This document shows positions 25,318 through 33,094 of a stretch of DNA of 33,094 nucleotides, piece by piece. Source of the DNA: Rhizobium sp. Root482 (GTDB lineage: Bacteria > Pseudomonadota > Alphaproteobacteria > Rhizobiales > Rhizobiaceae). Both the position numbers and the translations under genes were made by a program. The DNA lies in assembly GCF_001426565.1 (NCBI RefSeq), contig NZ_LMFA01000001.1, positions 106,129 to 139,222 on the forward strand. Reading direction: 5' to 3'. The notes under the pieces are model-generated. The model ran no database searches and had not been told where the DNA came from. It worked only from the letters and a program-made list of their open reading frames with translations. Numbering within the stretch: the stretch's first letter is position 1; each line of letters opens with the position of its first letter.

Positions 25318-26097
25318 TCAATGTACGCCGATGTCGCTTTGCGTATCCGATTCCAATTGCAGGCAAGCGGGCCAAAGTGGCGTCCTGTGGAAGGCTCCAT
25401 CCTGAAGGAGCGTGAGTCCCTCTCGCGCCTCATAAAGCAAACCCAGCCAGCACAAGCGCCGAAAGACGCCATACTGGAGGTCAGATCTCAATTCCCAGGC
25501 CTCCATTTTTATGTCGCCATCCCTCAGATGTGCCAGGCTTGGATCGAGGATCTTTATGATATCGATTGGCGTGCAACCTTCTCTGGCCTTGATATTGAGA
25601 AGATTGAGGAACAGGCGCCACCAGCGTAACCGCGCCCGCACCTCCTCGTCCCGTTCGGTGTCGTGGACATAAGAATAGAGATAATCGCTTGCGATCAGAT
25701 CGAAGAAGGCTTGCGGTTTTGCCAAAAACTCCCGGCCGCGTTTGGTTGCCAGCAGTACATCCTTTTTCCGGCGAAGAAGCTTCAGATGACGGGCCATGTC
25801 GCGCACCACCCAAAGTGGCGGCATGTCGCCTTCATTGAGCACCTTGTTCATGCCGTAGAGGTCTTCGGCTGTGAAGCCTGGCCAGAGGAAGTGGACGGCG
25901 GCCCAATGCACGAATTTGCGGTTCATGGCGCCGGTTGCTGTCAATCCTATGCCACCCTCACCGTCGGCGTAGGCAACGGCAAGAAGCATGCCGCGAAGAA
26001 GGGGTGACAGCGCGGCGATATCGACGTTGCCCTGCAATTTGATTTCCGGAAGCATCCCGCGGCTCTGATCCCTGCCCTGCAACACACGCCTGGTCAT
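25318..26097 (-). CDS. Cargo gene in ISNCY-like copy 2, function unknown
   Basis: 259 aa from the ATG at 26097, though no ribosome site is visible. A later ATG (MLPEIKLQGNVDI) is also possible. The protein is soluble: LLRGMLLAVAYADGEGGIGL, GAMNRKFVHWAAVHFLWPGF, ARHLKLLRRKKDVLLATKRG. It is helical, perhaps with winged-helix-like pieces. No family name can be given. Its last residues (about ESDTQSDIGVH) and stop are encoded by IS DNA homologous to the region after the transposase of copy 1. The native C-terminus has therefore been replaced, and the N-terminus may be cut as well. It is probably a captured, possibly non-functional, fragment. Confidence 0.6.
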   Translation of the reverse strand: MTRRVLQGRDQSRGMLPEIKLQGNVDIAALSPLLRGMLLAVAYADGEGGIGLTATGAMNRKFVHWAAVHFLWPGFTAEDLYGMNKVLNEGDMPPLWVVRDMARHLKLLRRKKDVLLATKRGREFLAKPQAFFDLIASDYLYSYVHDTERDEEVRARLRWWRLFLNLLNIKAREGCTPIDIIKILDPSLAHLRDGDIKMEAWELRSDLQYGVFRRLCWLGLLYEAREGLTLLQDGAFHRTPLWPACLQLESDTQSDIGVH

Positions 26098-26176
26098 AGT
26101 ACAACCGGCGGCGCAACAATTGCCACTGAGAAAGCTAAAGTCGAAGGGGGTGGCCCTCAGCCGCCCCCGCCCTGCC

Positions 26177-26225
26177 CTTGCAACCCGGCCCAGCCGGTCC
26201 GGTCGGGGGCTGGCCCCGGTGCAAG
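26177..26225 (+). other. Conserved hairpin in the ISNCY-like element, copy 2
   Basis: Same stem as 22593-22641, with one base difference (A/G) in the region before TGCAAG. Confidence 0.6.
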
Positions 26226-26314
26226 CGGACATGTCGCATTTCTAAATGGCTGACAACGTCCGACCGGACACGTCTACTTTGCGTCACGACTGACAGCTCA
26301 ACTTCACCGCCACA

Positions 26315-26587
26315 GTGTCCCCGACGTAATCGTGTCGAGTGAAGATGGCTCTCCCTATCGCCAAATTGAAGACGGAGCTGCTCGACAACTTGCTCCAGGG
26401 CGTCGAGCCGCTCCGATGTGATTGACAGACAGATCTGCCCCGACCGCCTATTGTATTAGCGACCGACACGGAATTGTGTCTACTGATGATGGTGATGGCA
26501 GTATCTTGCTTCCGGCCACAGCGATGTTTATGACGAGTATAGATAGCGTTCTGAGGAGCCGTGCTCAACGGGACCTAACCGCGAGAG
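26315..26587. other. Junction region right of the IS nest
   Basis: No gene was recognised. A short plus frame (MALPIAKLKTELLDNLLQGV, from about 26344) begins like a transposase N-terminus but stops after 27 codons. It may be an IS remnant. Confidence 0.3.
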
Positions 26588-27349
26588 ATGACCGTGAAAG
26601 CCGTCGCAACAGATGTAATCGTTGGCCGCCGAGCCGTCATTGAGACAGAATGTCCTGTCCGCTTGATAGGACCGTTAAAACTTAGCGGTTCTATGTGCAT
26701 TGGCGCGTACACCTACGTCAGAGGCCCGGCGGTGATTAATCGCCTTCCCACTATCGGCCGGTACTGCAGTATTGCGCCGGGGCTGAGCGCCGGGGAGTCG
26801 GAGCACCCGATCACGTGGCTCAGCACGTCACCTTTCCAGTTCTCTGCCACAAAATTCAAGTTTCACGAATGGCACAAGGATTTCGAGTTCTCGCCGCGCA
26901 ATAGGAAAACCGACCCGACGAAACGAAAATGCCCGCCGATGATCGGAAATGATGTTTGGGTTGGGTCTAACGTGACATTGCTGAACGGTGTAAAGATTGG
27001 AGACGGGGCGATTATCGGCGCTGGCGCCGTTGTAACTAAATCCGTTCCACCCTATGCGATTGTCTCGGGAGTCCCGGCTGTAGTCAAATCGATGCGGTTC
27101 CCCGATGAGCTAATAGAGCGAATGCTCGCTGTTCAATGGTGGAAGTATGACGCCGTCGCACTATCCGGACTTCCGTTTCGGAGGCCGGAGACAGCGCTTC
27201 GCATGTTGAATACCCGAATAGAGAGCGGGGAGGTGAAGGTAATGCCGCCGTCCTTCGCGCCGCTCGTAATTGCGCGGAAACGGAAGGGCGCTGTGCCACA
27301 AATTCATGCAGCTCGCGACGAAGCTTCCGCACCTACGGGCATCGAATAA
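26588..27349 (+). CDS. Hexapeptide-repeat (CatB/Vat-like) acetyltransferase
   Basis: 253 aa. The left-handed beta-helix hexapeptides include IGAYTYVRGPAVI, PTIGRYCSIAPGLSAGESEH and IGNDVWVGSNVTLLNGVKIG. The signature DGAIIGAGAVVTKSVPPYAI then VSGVPAVV is that of the xenobiotic and polysaccharide acetyltransferase group. The conserved His in EHP (acid/base) and the W-x-S-T-x-PF loop are present. Such enzymes form trimers and move acetyl from acetyl-CoA to a sugar or drug hydroxyl. Typical members are about 210 aa; a C-terminal tail (about residue 205 on) is extra. Given the downstream polysaccharide genes, acetylation of a surface glycan is more likely than drug resistance. That is inference. 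Confidence 0.88.
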   Translation: MTVKAVATDVIVGRRAVIETECPVRLIGPLKLSGSMCIGAYTYVRGPAVINRLPTIGRYCSIAPGLSAGESEHPITWLSTSPFQFSATKFKFHEWHKDFEFSPRNRKTDPTKRKCPPMIGNDVWVGSNVTLLNGVKIGDGAIIGAGAVVTKSVPPYAIVSGVPAVVKSMRFPDELIERMLAVQWWKYDAVALSGLPFRRPETALRMLNTRIESGEVKVMPPSFAPLVIARKRKGAVPQIHAARDEASAPTGIE

Positions 27350-27694
27350 CATTAAATTGGTCAGGTTGGATTAACTACTCGTCGGCTCTTCTTTTGTCTT
27401 CGGTTCCCACGGCACGAGGTTCTGGCTCACGCTATCGAGGCCAGCTCTGCGCCTTGTAGATGACAAGGATGCCGGCGGCACCCTTGTCCCAGCCCATGGA
27501 AGCGGCAGTATGAACCAAGGCCAGCGCCGTCCGCTTGCGAACTGTCATGATGTTGTCTTTTGCCGTTGAGGAACCTAAAGACGTTGGCGCGATTAGTAAT
27601 CACTTGGCCTGTAGTTTTGGTTCTCCGGGTCGACAAGGGCCCGACCGAGATTCGCTCGCGCCGGGCCTCGCCTACTCACTGGTGGAGACTCCCG
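27350..27694. other. Intergenic region, one doubtful small ORF
   Basis: Contains the doubtful minus-strand ORF at 27432-27548. The rest shows no gene, clear promoter or terminator. Confidence 0.35.
27432..27548 (-). CDS. Doubtful 38-aa ORF
   Basis: ATG at 27548, stop at 27432-27434. It reads MTVRKRTALALVHTAASMGW then DKGAAGILVIYKAQSWPR, a plausible small helical protein. No ribosome site is visible upstream. Confidence 0.25.
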   Translation of the reverse strand: MTVRKRTALALVHTAASMGWDKGAAGILVIYKAQSWPR

Positions 27695-27895
27695 ATGCCA
27701 CGATGGATGATCACGACAAAGGATGACGCAGTCGACACAACGCCAGCTCGTCAAGTAGCGATCGAAGCTGCGAACCTTGAGGACGCTGCCGAAAAGGCGG
27801 CGGCGATGATGCAACCTTGGGAGAAGGTTTCAACGGTTGAAGCGCTACCCGATCCCCATGGACCGCAGCCACACGAAGCTGTCGGGCCGAAATAA
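27695..27895 (+). CDS. Hypothetical protein, 66 aa
   Basis: The ATG at 27695 follows GGTGGAGACTCCCG, a good site. The upstream in-frame extension is Arg/Trp-rich and unlikely. The protein has a mixed beta/alpha look (MPRWMITTKDDAVDTTPARQ, then AIEAANLEDAAEKAAAMMQP). The tail is proline-rich, with PDPHGPQPHEAVGPK. It is a likely small soluble protein without a named family. Confidence 0.55.
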   Translation: MPRWMITTKDDAVDTTPARQVAIEAANLEDAAEKAAAMMQPWEKVSTVEALPDPHGPQPHEAVGPK

Positions 27896-28003
27896 TCTCC
27901 CTCGCTGCGTAATTCCTGATCTCTTATGATCGGGCTAGACGTCGGCTCGATTCTTGCTGGCCAGAGGTTTAGGCAAGTGCTGCCGATATGATTGGAGCTC
28001 ACC

Positions 28004-28795
28004 ATGAAGCGACTGTCTCTCACCGCTGTGCTCTTGCTGTGCGGCTTCACGTCAGCCCTTGCCTGGGGTGTAAAAGGCCACGTGATCGTTGCCATCATCG
28101 CCGAGCAGCATCTGACGCCGCGTGCCCTCGCAGCGGTAGGTGAACTTCTTGCCGAGGAAGGCAAGTCCTCGATGGCCGACGTGGCGAACTGGGCCGATGG
28201 CGTCCGCCGCCTGAAAATCCCGATCCAACCATCTCACTCCGTTCGCATCGATGGAGGCTATGAGCCTTACAATCCTCGCGATTGCGGCAAAAACTACTGC
28301 ATTCTCGCGGCAATTGACGCGAACATCGAGGTGCTGCGTGACCCGAAGGCCAGGACAGAGGCTAGGGTGATGGCTTTGAAGTACTTGATCCACTTTGTTG
28401 GCGATATCCACATGCCGATGCACGCAACAGAGGCAGGGCGTGGCCTGAAGGTAATCTTCCGCAAACGCGAGGTTACGCTGCACAAGGTCTGGGATACTTA
28501 TATTGTTACCAACCAGCGAGGCGACGTGCGCACTCTTGCACAACGTGTCCAAGAATCCGGAAAACGCTACCTTGCGAACAAAATAACGCCCATCGACTGG
28601 GCGCTGGAAGGCCGTGACATCACACGAGATGTCATCTTAGTTGGCACGCTTGCGAACCCCACCGCGGCACCGGTCGTCCTGCCCTCCACCTATGCAGAAG
28701 ATAACTGGCCTGTGGTAAAAGAACGCTTGAACCTCGCTGGATTGCGATTGGCAAATTTATTGAACGATGTCCTCGCAACAGATGAGCCGAGATGA
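28004..28795 (+). CDS. Secreted S1/P1-type zinc nuclease
   Basis: 263 aa from the ATG at 28004 after GGAGCTCACC. The signal peptide is residues 1-20 (ends SALA). Cleavage leaves tryptophan as the first mature residue, as needed: in P1 nuclease the N-terminal Trp binds zinc. His follows at mature position 6 (WGVKGH) and Asp at 45 (VANWAD), exactly as in P1. The HFVGDIHMPMHA and LHKVWDTYI motifs give the remaining zinc ligands. Such enzymes cut single-stranded DNA and RNA and 3'-nucleotides in the periplasm or outside, often for phosphate scavenging. No operon partner is evident. Confidence 0.92.
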   Translation: MKRLSLTAVLLLCGFTSALAWGVKGHVIVAIIAEQHLTPRALAAVGELLAEEGKSSMADVANWADGVRRLKIPIQPSHSVRIDGGYEPYNPRDCGKNYCILAAIDANIEVLRDPKARTEARVMALKYLIHFVGDIHMPMHATEAGRGLKVIFRKREVTLHKVWDTYIVTNQRGDVRTLAQRVQESGKRYLANKITPIDWALEGRDITRDVILVGTLANPTAAPVVLPSTYAEDNWPVVKERLNLAGLRLANLLNDVLATDEPR

Positions 28796-28872
28796 TCTCG
28801 CCTTTGGGTATCTCCTGATCTTGATGAATTCTTTCAGCGTCGTTATGCTCATCCAAAGCATGAGGGACCGAA

Positions 28873-29268
28873 ATGAAATTCAAGGACGTTATCGCCAAAC
28901 TGAAGGCGGCGTCTAAACCATCACGAACGCTTGATGGTTTCATTGCGCAGTCTTTGGGATACAAGAAGATTACAGCGACAAAAACACAGGCGGCGTGTTG
29001 GGTTTCGCCTCAAGGAAAGCCAGCGAAAATCCCGAGATATACGGCATCTTTCGATGCGGCCCGGCTTCTGGCTATTGCTTCCGGTCCCGTTGGCGGCGCC
29101 AGCTGGGACGGAACGACTGGAGCGGCCCGCGTTGGGGCAAACGAAAGCTGCGTTGCCGACACCGCTCCGATCGCGTTGTGTATAGCGAGCCTTTACGCCT
29201 TGAATGACGCCAAAGACGACAGGGCGAGAGAGGCAGATGAAGCCGCCAGCGACCCTGATGAAGGATAG
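28873..29268 (+). CDS. Hypothetical protein, phage-ABA-sandwich-like C-terminal half
   Basis: 131 aa. GAGGGACCGAA precedes the ATG at 28873. The first 25 residues are basic and helical (KDVIAKLKAASKPSRTLDGF). Then ACWVSPQGKPAKIPRYTASF-DAA and, near the end, APIALCIASLYAL follow the pattern of small phage-type proteins with P-x-Y-T-x-S-x-D-A-A and A-L-C-x-A-x-L. In phages these are hypothetical genes near DNA-metabolism modules. The last 15 residues are very acidic. The comparison is from memory of the pattern, so take it as a hint only. Confidence 0.6.
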   Translation: MKFKDVIAKLKAASKPSRTLDGFIAQSLGYKKITATKTQAACWVSPQGKPAKIPRYTASFDAARLLAIASGPVGGASWDGTTGAARVGANESCVADTAPIALCIASLYALNDAKDDRAREADEAASDPDEG

Positions 29269-29309
29269 CCGTCGCCCACCTTCACCCCCCCAAAAACAAT
29301 AGGACCCTC

Positions 29310-30086
29310 GTGTATTATATAAACCAGCATTTTCGCGTCGTTGCCGCGCTCGCCATACGGGAAACGTCCGCGCGTTATGGAAATAAACCTGGCGGGTATC
29401 TCTGGGCTATTCTTGACCCTTTGGCGCACGTTCTAATGATGACGTTTTTGTGGGGCGCCATTTCCAGATCGCCTGCTTTGGGCACAGATATCGCACTTTT
29501 CTTCGCCTCGGGATATCTCCCCTTCGCAGCGTATCAGGGAATGTCCCACTATATCGCGAGTTCCGTAAAGGCAAACAAGAACCTGTTCTCTTACCCTGTC
29601 GTCGCCCCAATTGATGCGGTAATTGGACGCTATATCGTGCAACTCCTAACATCGATTTTGGTCACATTCCTCGTATTTGCGATAACCACGTCGGAGATTT
29701 CACATTTTCGGTATCTCGAACTAGGGCCCGCAGCCTCTGCGTTTGCTTTGGCGACAACGCTCGGGCTTGGAGTAGGTATGGCTAACGTGGTCCTTTTCAA
29801 CGCGTACCCTCTGTATGAAAAAATCTTCGCCCTGATTAATCGCCCGCTTTTCCTGGTATCAGGCGTCTTTCATCTTCCGGACGCCCTGCCCCGAACAGCA
29901 CACGATTTCCTGATGTGGAACCCACTTGTCCATATCGTCATGCTCTTTAGAACCACGATATATCCAGGATACCAAGCGACCGGTCTGAATGTCGAGTATG
30001 CAGTTGTTTTTACCGTATTGGTGTCGGTTGGTGGGCTCGGGCTGTTTACTATGTCAAGGACCCTACGCGAAGATCCGAAATACTAA
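29310..30086 (+). CDS. ABC-2 type polysaccharide export permease (KpsM/RkpT-like)
   Basis: 258 aa. The start is a GTG at 29310, six bases after AGGA, giving MYYINQHFRVVAALAIRETS. The family pattern is RETSARYGNKPGGYLWAILDP, with six membrane segments (about residues 32-50, 62-80, 110-130, 140-165, 175-192 and 230-247). It includes PLYEKIFALINRPLFLVSGV and MWNPLVHIVMLFRTTIYPGY near the end. Such permeases export capsular or lipopolysaccharide O-chains together with an ATPase (KpsT-like). No ATPase gene follows here, since the next gene is a LicD fusion, so the partner must lie outside the window or have been lost. Confidence 0.92.
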   Translation: MYYINQHFRVVAALAIRETSARYGNKPGGYLWAILDPLAHVLMMTFLWGAISRSPALGTDIALFFASGYLPFAAYQGMSHYIASSVKANKNLFSYPVVAPIDAVIGRYIVQLLTSILVTFLVFAITTSEISHFRYLELGPAASAFALATTLGLGVGMANVVLFNAYPLYEKIFALINRPLFLVSGVFHLPDALPRTAHDFLMWNPLVHIVMLFRTTIYPGYQATGLNVEYAVVFTVLVSVGGLGLFTMSRTLREDPKY

Positions 30087-30199
30087 GTGCGCCCCAGCCC
30101 TGGCCCAGAGCCGGTACGTCAGTTTTATGACAGGCGTATTGCAATTCGTTAGATGATCGCTAATTCTTCTCCGCGTCAAAAAAGGGGAATATAGGCACG

Positions 30200-31978
30200 A
30201 TGACGATATCCAATGCTATAGTTGAGTTGATTAGTGTAGACGGCCAAGCCTCATATCTCGACGGCACCACCTCTTCAGCCGATAAGCGGCGGGAAAATGC
30301 TGCGAAACAATTTGACGAGCTGCTAGACGCCAAGATCGTTGAGCTCATCAAGCGCCACACCGCAGATAATTCTTCGGCCTCGGGCCAGAACGCCGGTGCC
30401 TCCGGAATGGGTGTTGTCGCTGAGATCAGCCGTGAACAAGTTCGCGGTTGGGTTATTCCAACAGGGGATCATGACAAGGTCCTCATAAAGGTGAACGGTC
30501 GGGTCGTGGCCGCTACAGCGCCAGCAAAGCGCATTAAGTTCGAAGGCGGCTTCCAAGAGTATGGCTTCAGCCGGCAGATTGGGGACCTTTTCAACTTTCT
30601 TGGAACGGATGACCGGGTAGAAATCGAGTATAATGGTAACGCTCTGCCAATCGTTCAATGCGGCATGTATTATAAGCGCATCTCGAAGATCGTTCGAAAA
30701 AGCCGGGTTGAAAAACTATTTGAGAAGATTGACCAAGGGTTCGTCTTCAACAAATACGGGAAACTTAGGCTTTCACTTCACAAAGACGAAGTGTTCAAAG
30801 TCAAGCTTATCGAGCTTTTCGATACCGTAGCGGCAGAAGTTAAGGCCGAGTTTGGATACGACCTGTTCCCGACCTATGGAACCATGCTCGGCGCCGTTCG
30901 AGAAAGGAACTTCATCGGCCACGACAATGATTTCGACAGCGCCTACATCTCCAAATATTCAAATCCGGAAGACGTCCGCCGGGAGTTTGCGCAAATTTGT
31001 GGCTTCCTTATTGATCGTGGGTACTCTCTCAGGGCTCAAAAAACCCACACATGGGTCAGAGTTCCCGGTACCTCGCATAAATTCGATATTTTCTTCAGCT
31101 ACTTCAATGAGAGCGAGAACTACGAGCTTTCATACGGGACTCACGGCCCAGCCCTAACTAAGAGTGACGATTTCTACAATCTTGTCGATGCAGAGATCGG
31201 CAATTTAAAAATTAAAATCCCGCGCAACCACGACGCGATGCTGGCACAGATATTCGGTGAGCGTTGGCGGATACCTGACCCAGGCTTCAAACATAAGTCA
31301 AGGACCCGGCATTGGGACCGTCGCTATCACCTCACTGTGCCCGAAGTCTCATCCCTATATTGGAAGCAGTTCTACCGCGACAATCCGATCGCCGGCGGAT
31401 CGTCGTTTGCCAATTTCGTAGCTGAACGACTACGTCCCCAAAGCGTCATTGCTGAACTGGGATGCGGATCGGGCCGCGATTCCGTCTATTTCGCCCAACA
31501 TGGTCATCATGTGTTTGCCTCTGACCGGGCGGTCGAGGCGATCGCCCAGGGAACCTCGAACTCGCAGGAACTGTCCACCATCTCCTTTTCTCGAGTTGAC
31601 GCCAGCAGGTCGGAGGAAGTGTCAGGTCTCCTGAAAAAAGCCTTTGGTTCTGATGTTCCAGCAACTGGCGATCGCGTCGTGTATATGCGGTTTTTCCTCC
31701 ATTCGGTTACAAAAGACATTCAGGATGTGATCATCGACGCCATGAGGGCCACCCTTCCGGCTGGGGTGAAAGTAGCGCTAGAGTTCCGCACGGAAAAGGA
31801 TGCCGAGGAAGCGCACGTCTTCGGCGGACATTACCGCCGCTATATCCCGCTGCGGGAGATGACCGAGACGTTGCAAGCTGCAGGATTCAGAGTAACGCAT
31901 TCTGAGGAATCCCGCGGGCTATCGCCATATATGGGCGAAGACCCCTTCCTATGCCGGATACTTGCAGAAAAAGAGTAG
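30200..31978 (+). CDS. LicD-family transferase fused to a SAM methyltransferase
   Basis: 592 aa with four parts. Residues 1-65 are helical. Residues 70-155 are a beta-rich domain (VVAEISREQVRGWVIP, VLIKVNGRVVAATAPAKR) like those attached to rhizobial glycosyltransferases. Residues 185-370 are a LicD-type nucleotidyltransferase-fold domain, with YDLFPTYGTMLGAVRERNFI then GHDNDFD as the metal-binding motif, and HKFDIFFSYF. Residues 385-592 are a class I methyltransferase (VIAELGCGSGRDSVYFAQHG, then FASDRAVEAI). LicD proteins attach phosphocholine or similar phosphoryl groups to glycans. The joined methyltransferase could methylate the transferred amine or the sugar. It follows the export permease by about 113 bp. 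The fusion order is unusual to me. Confidence 0.85.
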   Translation: MTISNAIVELISVDGQASYLDGTTSSADKRRENAAKQFDELLDAKIVELIKRHTADNSSASGQNAGASGMGVVAEISREQVRGWVIPTGDHDKVLIKVNGRVVAATAPAKRIKFEGGFQEYGFSRQIGDLFNFLGTDDRVEIEYNGNALPIVQCGMYYKRISKIVRKSRVEKLFEKIDQGFVFNKYGKLRLSLHKDEVFKVKLIELFDTVAAEVKAEFGYDLFPTYGTMLGAVRERNFIGHDNDFDSAYISKYSNPEDVRREFAQICGFLIDRGYSLRAQKTHTWVRVPGTSHKFDIFFSYFNESENYELSYGTHGPALTKSDDFYNLVDAEIGNLKIKIPRNHDAMLAQIFGERWRIPDPGFKHKSRTRHWDRRYHLTVPEVSSLYWKQFYRDNPIAGGSSFANFVAERLRPQSVIAELGCGSGRDSVYFAQHGHHVFASDRAVEAIAQGTSNSQELSTISFSRVDASRSEEVSGLLKKAFGSDVPATGDRVVYMRFFLHSVTKDIQDVIIDAMRATLPAGVKVALEFRTEKDAEEAHVFGGHYRRYIPLREMTETLQAAGFRVTHSEESRGLSPYMGEDPFLCRILAEKE

Positions 31979-31984
31979 CTAGAA

Positions 31985-32015
31985 GGCCCGCCCTCCCGGC
32001 AGGGATGTGCGGGCC
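31985..32015 (+). terminator. Hairpin just after the LicD fusion gene
   Basis: GGCCCGC (31985-31991) and GCGGGCC (32009-32015) form a 7-bp GC stem starting 7 bases after the stop. There is no T-run, so it may only be a weak or factor-dependent terminator. Confidence 0.4.
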
Positions 32016-32292
32016 ATACCTAACAACGACATGCGATCGGTCGATCTCAGTCCCTATAAGAGCGCCGCACAAAGACTTATTCGCCAATTCCGTGAAAAGC
32101 GGGGGTTATATCGTGAAAGGCGACCTTGCCGCCGCCCTGATGATGGAAGGTTTCGAGGAGACGGAGGCCGCGCTTCAACGCGGCACGAAAATAGGTGGAT
32201 CAGCCGGCCTTTCTGGATCTGGAGTTCTGCGATCATTTCTCCCGGCTTGACGACGGCGTGAAGCTCTTGCAAGGCTCTCCCCATGAGAAGGT
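32016..32292. other. Intergenic or degraded sequence
   Basis: A frame from about 32075 reads NSVKSGGYIVKGDLAAALMM then EGFEETEAALQRG, which looks protein-like but has no start with a ribosome site and no match I know. It may be a remnant. Confidence 0.3.
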
Positions 32293-32745
32293 CGTGCCGG
32301 CACGATGACCCATAAATCTAAGCGGCACAACGCAACGACACTTTTCGCAACTCTAAATGTTCACGACGGCTTCGTCATCGGCCGCAATATGCAGCGTCAC
32401 CGGCATCAGGAATTCATCCGCTTGCTCAACACGATTGTAGCTCAGTTGCCCCAGATAAGGGGTTTCACGTCATGCTGGACAACTACGCAGCACACGAAGA
32501 GCTTAAAGTCCGGACCTAGTTGGCGCAGCACCCACGCTGGATCTTCCATTTCGTTCCGACATGATATTCCTGGTGGAACGCCGTCGACTGTTTCTTCGCA
32601 AAACCCACCCGTCGACGGCTGAAGAACGGTGTCTTTTCATTCGGTCGTTGATCGTCAGGCAGCCATCCACCGCTTTATCAAAGAGCACAACGAAGAACCC
32701 AAGCCGTTCGTCTGGAAAGCAGACCCTAGCAGGAATTTTCATTGA
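32293..32745 (+). pseudogene. IS630-family transposase remnant
   Basis: Pieces in several frames read as one IS630 transposase C-terminus: [81 protein letters not shown] and RQAAIHRFIKEHNEEPKPFV. Stops and shifts separate them (for example the TAG at about 32518 and TGA after HFVPT). The N-terminal half is not visible. It separates the LicD gene from the cytidylyltransferase gene. Confidence 0.85.
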
Positions 32746-32874
32746 GCGGCGACACGCACCTCGTGCACAGCGAAGGAGATTTTCGTCTTGCGCGTAGCTC
32801 AAATTCATCTAAAACACCGAAAGTTCGACGCGAAATCACATACACCAGCTACAGGTTGAAGAAGAGGTTTTTAG

Positions 32875-33094
32875 ATGTCCCTGAATAAAAAAGTATATGT
32901 CGCCATGAGTGCGGATATTATCCATCCAGGCCATCTAAACATCATAAAGGAAGCGGTGAAACTTGGCGATGTCACGGTCGGAGTTCTGACCGACAGGGCG
33001 ATCGCCAGCTACAAGCGCGTGCCCTATATGTCCTACGAGCAGCGCAGCGCCGTGGTGGAGGCACTCAAGGGCGTCGTTCGCGTTATCCCGCAGG
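32875..33094 (+). CDS. Cytidylyltransferase-like protein, start only (PEP-mutase-linked type)
   Basis: ATG at 32875 after GAAGAGGTTTTTAG; 73 residues before the right edge. It starts [20 protein letters not shown], where HPGH is the nucleotidyltransferase HxGH motif. [20 protein letters not shown] then [18 protein letters not shown] follows. This N-terminus closely resembles the cytidylyltransferase domain found fused to, or beside, phosphoenolpyruvate mutase in phosphonate-modified polysaccharide clusters. Whether the mutase domain follows cannot be seen here. With the LicD fusion upstream it would supply a CMP-activated head group. Confidence 0.8.
   Translation, partial: MSLNKKVYVAMSADIIHPGHLNIIKEAVKLGDVTVGVLTDRAIASYKRVPYMSYEQRSAVVEALKGVVRVIPQ

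Larger units (their letters stand above)
22736..26314 (+). mobile_element. ISNCY-like insertion sequence, copy 2, interrupted and decayed
   Basis: The left end TGTAGCCG (22736-22743) is separated from its continuation CCGCAAAGTTAGAATGTCCT (from 23858) by an IS30-family element. The right end is CTTCACCGCCACA, finishing at 26314. The transposase is broken. About 755 bp absent from copy 1 lie between about 25342 and 26096. No matching AAGTG follows the right end, where the sequence is GTGTC. Confidence 0.8.

Noticed and set aside
26098..26232. A 45-residue N-terminal extension of the cargo gene
   Set aside because: This stretch is IS DNA shared with copy 1, so it is not part of the original gene.
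26588..27349. Chloramphenicol or streptogramin resistance gene
   Set aside because: The hexapeptide family is shared with sugar acetyltransferases, and the neighbouring genes concern polysaccharides. Sequence alone does not support a resistance call.

Overview
The window reads as accessory DNA of an alphaproteobacterium, most likely a rhizobium (Rhizobium/Agrobacterium/Ensifer group). The clues are a PrsE/HlyD-like type I secretion adaptor, the alphaproteobacterial CsgH form of curli, an invasion-associated-locus-B protein, a DUF1127 protein, several small proteins of rhizobial flavour, and many degenerate insertion sequences. No rRNA, tRNA or CRISPR array was seen. The IS density and broken genes suggest a plasmid or chromosomal island, but no replication or conjugation gene is present to prove it.

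Region 1 (1-2732): the C-terminal part of an RTX calcium-binding secreted protein, cut by the left edge, followed by a HlyD-family membrane-fusion protein. The RTX gene carries a recent in-frame 309-bp duplication. No ABC exporter or outer-membrane channel of the type I system lies in the window.

Region 2 (3965-11125) is the most interesting part: an atypical curli (functional amyloid) locus. It holds a 1,080-aa curlin-repeat protein (E. coli CsgA is about 150 aa), CsgH (amyloid inhibitor), a 202-aa curlin-like protein and a very short CsgF, all apparently one minus-strand operon. A convergent 133-aa nucleator-like curlin, a CsgG lipoprotein pore gene and a small secreted protein of unknown function accompany it. 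The three curli transcription units (giant curlin operon, csgG, small curlin) share an upstream near-palindrome, TGGGG-N8-CTCCCA or a shortened form, plus a GTTAAC-type box nearer the gene. They look like one regulon. csgD and csgE were not found.

Region 3 (11263-20837) holds IalB, small hypothetical genes and decaying genes. A complete but dead IS256-family element (13267-14628) has terminal inverted repeats and an 8-bp target duplication. Also present are an esterase remnant, a depolymerase fragment, an HTH-TPR protein followed by a 12-codon ORF and a membrane protein, and a PAS-PAS hybrid histidine kinase with a one-base frameshift.

Region 4 (21027-26314) is a nest of insertion sequences. 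Two tandem copies of an ISNCY-like element are separated by only 5 bp. The second has an IS30-family element inside its left end and a 750-bp cargo gene inside its right part.

Region 5 (26588-33094) starts with a hexapeptide acetyltransferase, an S1/P1 nuclease and small genes. A surface-polysaccharide module follows: an ABC-2 export permease, a LicD-type transferase fused to a methyltransferase, a broken IS630, and the start of a cytidylyltransferase resembling those linked to phosphoenolpyruvate mutase. Together these suggest a phosphonate- or phosphocholine-like decoration of an exported polysaccharide.
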